From: Nemertoderma westbladi
Lineage: Eukaryota > Xenacoelomorpha > Nemertodermatida > Nemertodermatidae
Assembly (NCBI GenBank): GCA_032718475.1
Contig: JAUCBJ010005622.1
Location: forward strand, 1-45,594
Direction of reading: 5' to 3'
Length of the DNA: 45,594 bases
A program made the position numbers and the translations under genes. The notes beneath the pieces were generated by a model. It ran no database searches, had not been told where the DNA came from, and was given only the letters and a program-made list of their open reading frames with translations. Below, piece after piece: positions 40,529 to 45,594 of this stretch. The first letter of the stretch is position 1; each line of letters opens with the position of its first letter.

Positions 40529-41639
40529 CTTATATTTTACCCTATAGTCAAAGTCAATATACCCCATACCATAGCCAGCTTCAGGCAGGACTGTATGAAA
40601 TGACTGACATGACAGTACTACTTTGAAATCTTTGAAATCTTTGAAATCTTTGAGGACACTTTGTCATTTTCTTGAACCACTTTTTGAAATTTGAGACACT
40701 TTTAGATGCACTTTGAGACCCCGACTGTATAATCTCTGACAATATTATTCACTTTCGGGGAAATATTAACAGTTCCTTTAGGACGTGGCGCTTTAAGTAT
40801 AAAACAGAGTTATGACTTATACTAATCACAACTGGATGGCTACTGAGTTTCGTAAAAAGCGCATTCTTTAGGAGATGCTTTATTAACCTTCACACTACTT
40901 CACACGACTTCACACTAGTTCACACTACTGCGCACTGATCTGCCGACCGTCACTGAATTTGATCATATATAAGGAGGATCGCAATATGTAAGTCGCAGTT
41001 GCTACCGGTAAACCTGTTCTTCTAACCTTTAGTAATCAAAGAGATTGAGGGTTTTACGATTATTCATCGGTATTCTCCAAATATATCAGCAATATATACC
41101 AACATAACACAGTAACACCAATTAATAACAGAATCAAATAATGCGGTGAACAGTCAGTATGTGTAGTTGAATCGCGTTGCGTGATGCCGCGATGTGGCGG
41201 TGTGCTGCGTTAATAGTTTTACGTTCCTTTAATCAAAGCCATCTGATGTTTCTGAGGTTTAGGTCAAAGTCTGAAACTTCCACAGAAGTACAGAAGAATC
41301 GTAAGCCGGTGTTCTGGGCTTAGAAAGATACACACTGACTGAATTGCGTGAGTTTCTATAGGCACTGTCCAACACAAAGTGAAAATCGCTCTGATTGGCT
41401 GAGCCGAACAAAGAACAAAGAGAGATTCAGGTTCCGCTTTGGCAGTAAATCAGCTGACAGATTGCGTCATCTGAGTCATCTTTTAGAGTATTAAGCGAAT
41501 TGCGGCAGAATGGCTAGTTATGTCCGCTAAAGCACGCATACAGACATAACGGGTAAAAATGGCTTGTTATGTCCGCTAAAAGCACCTACGCGGTACATTG
41601 CGGAGAAAATGACTGGTTATATCCGCATAAGCTTTTACA

Positions 41640-42590
41640 AATGGGGAGTCCTACAAGGTGACACGCATGCACCATTCCTATTAATTGTGGTTGACTATGT
41701 TCTACGCATGTCTTTAGATCATAATAATGATGATGTGGTGATGGTAACTCCCCCTACTGGCTCCAAAAGTTGAGGAAATCCAGACTAATACCTAACTTAT
41801 CAAAATTTTGCTAGAAACTGGAGTAGATCGGGGTAACCGGATAGGAATAAGGAATATTAAGGCCAGCGAAAAAATATTTAGTTTAAAAATATTAGTTATA
41901 GACCCTAGTTTAATTGTCGATACTATAAAACGTTTCGGTATAAATAATTTACCATAATCAATGCAATGATTCAATGTAAGCCCGAAAATATTATAGTACA
42001 GCAGTAAGTAGTTATCCTACCTACATACCGATACCCATACAGCTTTTTGTAAAATCTCATTTATTTATTTGTTTTTTCTGCGCACTTGTTACTAATGTAC
42101 TTATTCTGCTTTATATTGTAATAATTTGCTGATGACGTGGAATCACTAGAGGGCGCTAACGGCTGCTCAGCTCATTAGAACAGGCTGCTTCTAGTTTTTG
42201 TTAATTCCAAGAAGACCAAAATTTTGAGAGTTAACTCCGACAGTCCTCACTAATGTCTGATCTTATGAGCATATAAGCTCTAAGGATGGCATGTTTGAGA
42301 ATGTGGATGAGTTCTGCTCCCTGAAATCATGGATCCGGAAATCAGGTGAAGACCTTAGAATACGTAAGGGAAAGGCATGGGTAGCTTTAAATGGGTTTTC
42401 CAGGATTTGGAGAACACACATGATACGTCGGAAACTTAATGGTCGACTGTTTAGAGCAGCAGTAGTTCCAGTACTCCTCTATGGGAGTCCATGCTGGGCT
42501 CTAACTGCTGAGGACACCAAATCTCTGGATGGCACATTCACAAGAATGCTACGCCGGGTTCTTTATGTCCAGGGGTGTACTCTGTGACGT
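41640..42590 (+). pseudogene. LINE reverse-transcriptase fragment abutting the LTR
   Basis: Starts exactly at the LTR edge with the GVLQGDTHAPFL (motif B) region and runs to VDYVLRMSLDHNNDD. It is interrupted by about 300 unrelated bases (about 41820-42120), then resumes at TTTGCTGATGAC (the FADD region) and continues through SGEDLRIRKGKAW and PVLLYGSPCWALT to TRMLRRVL at about 42565. Same family as the LINE at 4678; 5' part absent, several stops. Confidence 0.85.
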
Positions 42591-43003
42591 ATATGGTCCT
42601 AAACAACTAAACAACTGACTATACATAATTACATATATATATAAACGGATGTATACTATATAAATCAAAAACATATTTATTCCACGAAAGTTAAACAAAT
42701 TAGGCCTAAATTTAATACCTATACCTATTTCCGTATTTATTAAATATCCTATACTCTTATATATTCAAATTAAACAAATAACAAACAAAATTGTTCTAGA
42801 ACCCATTTTTGTTGTATGAACGTTTTGATGTAAGAACAGTTTTTAAGAAATTACCAAAAATGTGAAAGTCCCATAGAACATCAACATGAAACGGCAACTC
42901 ACTACTAATTGGTAGTTTTCAAATCAAATCAACCTAAACCACCACCCATTAGTTATCACAATATCATCATTATTATAATACGGCCCATGGCCCTCCCAAG
43001 CCA
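42591..43003. other. AT-rich, no gene recognised
   Basis: Nothing recognisable. Confidence 0.4.
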
Positions 43004-43023
43004 CCCCCCCCCCCCCCCCCCCC
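43004..43023. repeat. Poly-C tract (20 bp)
   Basis: C20 within a CCCACC-rich stretch. It is followed at about 43072-43175 by near-identical ~51-bp direct repeats marked by TGTTTACTCATATAACATGG. Confidence 0.95.
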
Positions 43024-43436
43024 ATCCACTCCCTAATTATTCCCACCACCCACCCCATTAACTACATATATCAGCCCACCCACCCTCCAATGTGTTTACT
43101 CATATAACATGGCTAAGGTGTCAGCCCACCCACCTTCCAATGTGTTTACTCATATAACATGGCTAAGGTGTCAGACCACCCACCCACCAATTGAATTATA
43201 TGTAGTTAAAATTACGTTTGGTATTTTTTTATGTCATGTTCCCCCCATTATCGCCCCCAACCCCAATATATTTCTATTATTACGTTGTTTTCATATCTGC
43301 ACTATGTCAAAATCTAAGACGGACGCCGAAATGCAGCATTCTAAAACATTAATACGCATCATCCAAGGACTCGGTCGCAATCCAAAACAAGTCACATCTG
43401 AAAACTAAATAATATTGCCAGCTTCCAAATTAGCTT

Positions 43437-44098
43437 TGATTCCATCTAAAAAAACGGTCATTTTGTAGGGTAATTTTCACTCAAAACCTCGATAATTAAA
43501 TCCGCTGTAGTCGATCTAGTAGGGGTTGGAATTGGTCCCATAGTCTAATAATGTTTAGTTAAGCCGTTGCTATGGCGGAACACCCTGTTGCTATGGTAAT
43601 TTTGACTCGAAACCTCGTCCATTAAATCCGCGGTAGTGGATTTAGAAGGGGTAGGTAGCGTTCCCATTGCCTAATAATGATTGGTTAAGCCGTTGCTATG
43701 GCGGAACACCCTGTTGCTATGGTAATTTTGACTCGAAACATCGTCCATTAAATCCGCGGTAGTGGAATTAGAAGGGGTAGGTAGCGTTCCCATTGCCTAA
43801 TAATGATTGGTTAAGCTGTTGCTATGGCGGAACACCCTGTTGCGTTGGTAATTTTGACTCTAGACCTCGTCCGTTAAATCAGCCGTAGTCGATATGGTAG
43901 GGGTAGGTAGCGTTCCCATTGCCTAATAATGATTAGTTAAGCCGTTGCTATGGCGGAACACCCTGTTGCGTTGGTAATTTTGACTCTAGACCTAGTCCAT
44001 TAAATCAGCCGCAGTCGATATGGTAGGGGTAGGTAGCGTTCCCATTGCCTAATAATGATTAGTTAAGCCGTTGCTATGGCGGAACACCCTATTGCTAA
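43437..44098. repeat. 126-bp tandem repeat, five units
   Basis: The marker GCCGTTGCTATGGCGGAACA recurs at 43563, 43689, 43815, 43941 and 44067, exactly 126 bp apart each time. Units also share TAATTTTGACTC and GGTAGGTAGCGTTCCCATTG. Not coding. Confidence 0.95.
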
Positions 44099-45033
44099 GA
44101 TTAATTATATAAATAAACTCCTCAAAAAAGGTTTGTCTTTATAAATAGTCGCCTCAAAAAAGGTTTGTCTTTATTAATAAACTCCTTAAAAAAGGTTGTC
44201 TTAATAAATAAACTCCTCAAAAAAGGGTTGTTTTTATAAATAAACTCCTTAAAAAAGGTTTGTCTTTATAAATAAACTCCTCAAAAAAGGTTTGTCTTTA
44301 TAAATAGTCGCCTCAAAAAAGGTTTGTCTTTATAAATAAACTCCTCAAAAAAGGTTTGTCTTTATTAATAAACTCCTTAAAAAAGGTTGTCTTTATAAAT
44401 AAACTCCTCAAAAAAGGTTTGTCTTTATAAATAAACTCCTCAAAAAAGGTTTGTCTTTATAAATAGTCGCCTCAAGAAAGGTTTGTCTTTATAAATAAAC
44501 TCCTCAAAAAAGGTTTGTCTTTATTAATAAACTCCTTAAAAAGGTTGTCTTTATAAATAAACTCCTCAAAAAAGGTTTGTCTTTATAAATAAACTCCTCA
44601 AAAAAGGTTTGTCTTTATAAATAAACTCCTCAAAAAAGGTTAGTCTTTATAAATAAACTCCTCAAAAAGGGTCTTTATAAATAAACTCCTCAAAAAAAGT
44701 TTGTCTTTATAAATAAACTCCTCAAAAAAAATGTTTGCCTTTATAAATAAACTCCTCAAAAAAGGTTTGTCTTTATAAATAGTCGCCTCAAAAAAGGTTT
44801 GTCTTTATAAATAGTCGCCTCAAAAAAGGTTTGTCTTTATAAATAAACTCCTCAAAAAAGGTTTGTCTTTATAAATAAACTCCTCAAAAAAGGTTAGTCT
44901 TTATAAATAAACTCCTCAAAAAGGGTCTTTATAAATAAACTCCTCAAAAAAGGTTAGTCTTTATAAATAAACTCCTCAAAAAGGGTCTTTATAAATAAAC
45001 TCCTCAAAAAAAGTTTGTCTTTATAAATAAACT
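44099..45033. repeat. ~32-bp tandem array, about 29 units
   Basis: Unit made of AAATAAACTCCTC, AAAAAAGG and TTTGTCTTTAT. Variants (AGTCGCCTC for AACTCCTC, AAAGGGTC deletions, TTAGTC) occur in repeating order, showing growth by multi-unit blocks. Direct repeats without spacers. Confidence 0.95.
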
Positions 45034-45594
45034 TGTAAAAGCTTCTGTGGGATGCAACTGGTCCTTCGCCCCGCGATCCAGTTTTTCCCCCATACGCTGA
45101 AATACTCTGAAACCTGCTGTAAAAGCGTTTACAGATATAATTGGATCCCCTAGCCCTCGGGGTGCTGTATAAGTGTTTTTAACGGACATAAAATAGATTC
45201 TTCTGAATGTGTGCTTTATGCGGACGTAGCAGGGTACACAACCCGCAATGCGGCATTTCATTGTCACTATGTCAAGGGAAGGATTCTGATTACGACATCT
45301 CCCAGCTGGATGATGACGTGGAGGGAGCTCTCATTGGACTCCTGGTTCCTTTGTTTTGGTCTAACAACCAATCAGGGTGATTTGCGTTTTCCTTGAAGAG
45401 ATACCTACAGCAGCTCCCAGACTCAGTGTTTATGTCGTTCCATACTGCCTGAAGATCGGCTGGAATGACGCAATGTTTCTGCCTTTTTATAAGAACATTA
45501 GTAGGCTAAATTATAGAAAGCATAGCTATTATCAATTCGATTCGATCCGATTCGATCCGATTCGATTCGACACGATTCCAATTTATAACTTAAC
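45034..45594 (+). mobile_element. Diverged LTR of the same family, partial
   Basis: Starts TGTAAAAGCTTCTG right after the 32-bp array and has a second TGTAAAAGCG at 45118. Compared with the reverse complement of the 26571 LTR end, it keeps the AACGGACATAA, GTGCTTTA, CCAATCAG and CTACAG words in the same order but is otherwise much diverged. It runs out of the window; the last ~55 bases are a short GATTCGATCC repeat. Confidence 0.7.

Larger units (their letters stand above)
37040..40727. mobile_element. DNA transposon with perfect 24-bp inverted repeats and TA target duplication
   Basis: Ends 37040-37063 and 40704-40727 are perfect inverted copies beginning CAGTCGGGGTCTCAAAGTGC. TA is duplicated at 37038-37039 and 40728-40729, as shown by the empty site in the other LTR. 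CAGT ends with TA duplication fit Tc1/mariner-type elements best (inference). Length 3688 bp. Subterminal AAAGTGTCT/CTTTGAGA words repeat at both sides. There is no transposase frame; the inside is made of other nested repeats and AT-rich filler, so the element is non-autonomous. Confidence 0.85.
25401..41639 (-). mobile_element. BEL/Pao-like LTR retroelement, non-autonomous
   Basis: Bounded by two LTRs (25401-26571 and 36835-41639) that both read TGTTCGCGC...GCTTTTACA on the plus strand. They are near-identical apart from a ~50-bp insertion in the left LTR (about 25860-25912), a short indel, and a 3.69-kb transposon in the right LTR. Coding is on the minus strand: leader, gag, protease, then an unidentified downstream region. 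Reverse transcriptase, RNase H and the integrase core are absent. No obvious tRNA primer-binding site follows the 5' LTR at 36834, and no target duplication is visible: the left flank is the 7298-type repeat and the right flank is a LINE. About 12.5 kb without the insert, large for BEL/Pao. Confidence 0.85.
36835..41639 (-). repeat. 5' LTR (right copy), split by a DNA transposon
   Basis: Parts 36835-37039 and 40728-41639 together match the left LTR. The split point is a TA within TCAATATATAATC. Compared with the left copy it lacks ~50 bp after GGAGGATCGCAA and has a few extra bases near 41110. Confidence 0.9.

Noticed and set aside
42144-42160. CACTAGAGGGCGC as another CTCF-like site
   Set aside because: It is the LINE coding sequence for ESLEGAQRL with small changes, so the match is incidental.
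43109-43408. 99-codon gene
   Set aside because: Begins inside the 51-bp direct repeat and lacks family features.
44099-45033. CRISPR-like direct repeats
   Set aside because: Units are back to back with no unique spacers, and the DNA is clearly eukaryotic.

Overview
The window is animal genomic DNA. Genes have GT-AG introns, the non-coding DNA is AT-rich, and most of the sequence is transposon-derived (non-LTR, BEL/Pao-type LTR, piggyBac-like and several small inverted-repeat elements) plus tandem repeats. WDR1, an MFSD4B-like transporter and actin fragments all point to a metazoan. The element mix suggests a marine invertebrate, perhaps an ascidian-like deuterostome, but that placement is a low-confidence guess.

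Layout. 1-344 is the end of an LTR. 345-3020 has no recognised gene but carries a ~148-bp tandem array with seven copies of a CTCF-like core. 3020-11970 is a tandem segmental duplication. Each unit has a non-LTR remnant, a single-exon MFSD4B-type transporter gene on the minus strand (3145-4548 and 8510-9913) and a broken actin 3' fragment. A non-LTR retrotransposon (4678-6536) sits in unit A only, and an ~860-bp extra segment sits in unit B only. 12360-13235 is the 3' end of a second non-LTR family. 13721-13979 is a small MITE just upstream of WDR1.

14062-22430 (+) is a complete three-exon WDR1 (actin-interacting protein 1) gene of 611 codons. Its second intron (6.4 kb) holds poly-C tracts, GAGT and GTAA arrays and a 1.6-kb piggyBac-like non-autonomous element with an internal 165-bp tandem repeat. 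22572-25400 is non-genic with retrotransposon scraps.

25401-41639 is one large LTR retroelement on the minus strand (about 12.5 kb without its insert). Its LTRs flank a long leader, a gag region broken by one TGA, a 1140-codon gag/protease reading frame that has lost reverse transcriptase, RNase H and the integrase core, and a further unidentified ~500-codon coding region broken by about four frameshifts. Its 5' LTR is split by a 3.69-kb TA-target DNA transposon that itself contains nested inverted-repeat elements. 41640-42590 is a non-LTR fragment. The right end consists of 126-bp and 32-bp tandem arrays and the start of a diverged LTR of the same family.

The ordinary cellular genes are WDR1 (cofilin-dependent actin disassembly) and the two transporter paralogues. 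The most unusual material is the RT-less BEL/Pao-like element with its extra coding region, the nested DNA transposons, and repeats that carry functional-looking motifs (splice-donor-like GTAAGT arrays inside WDR1, CTCF-like arrays).
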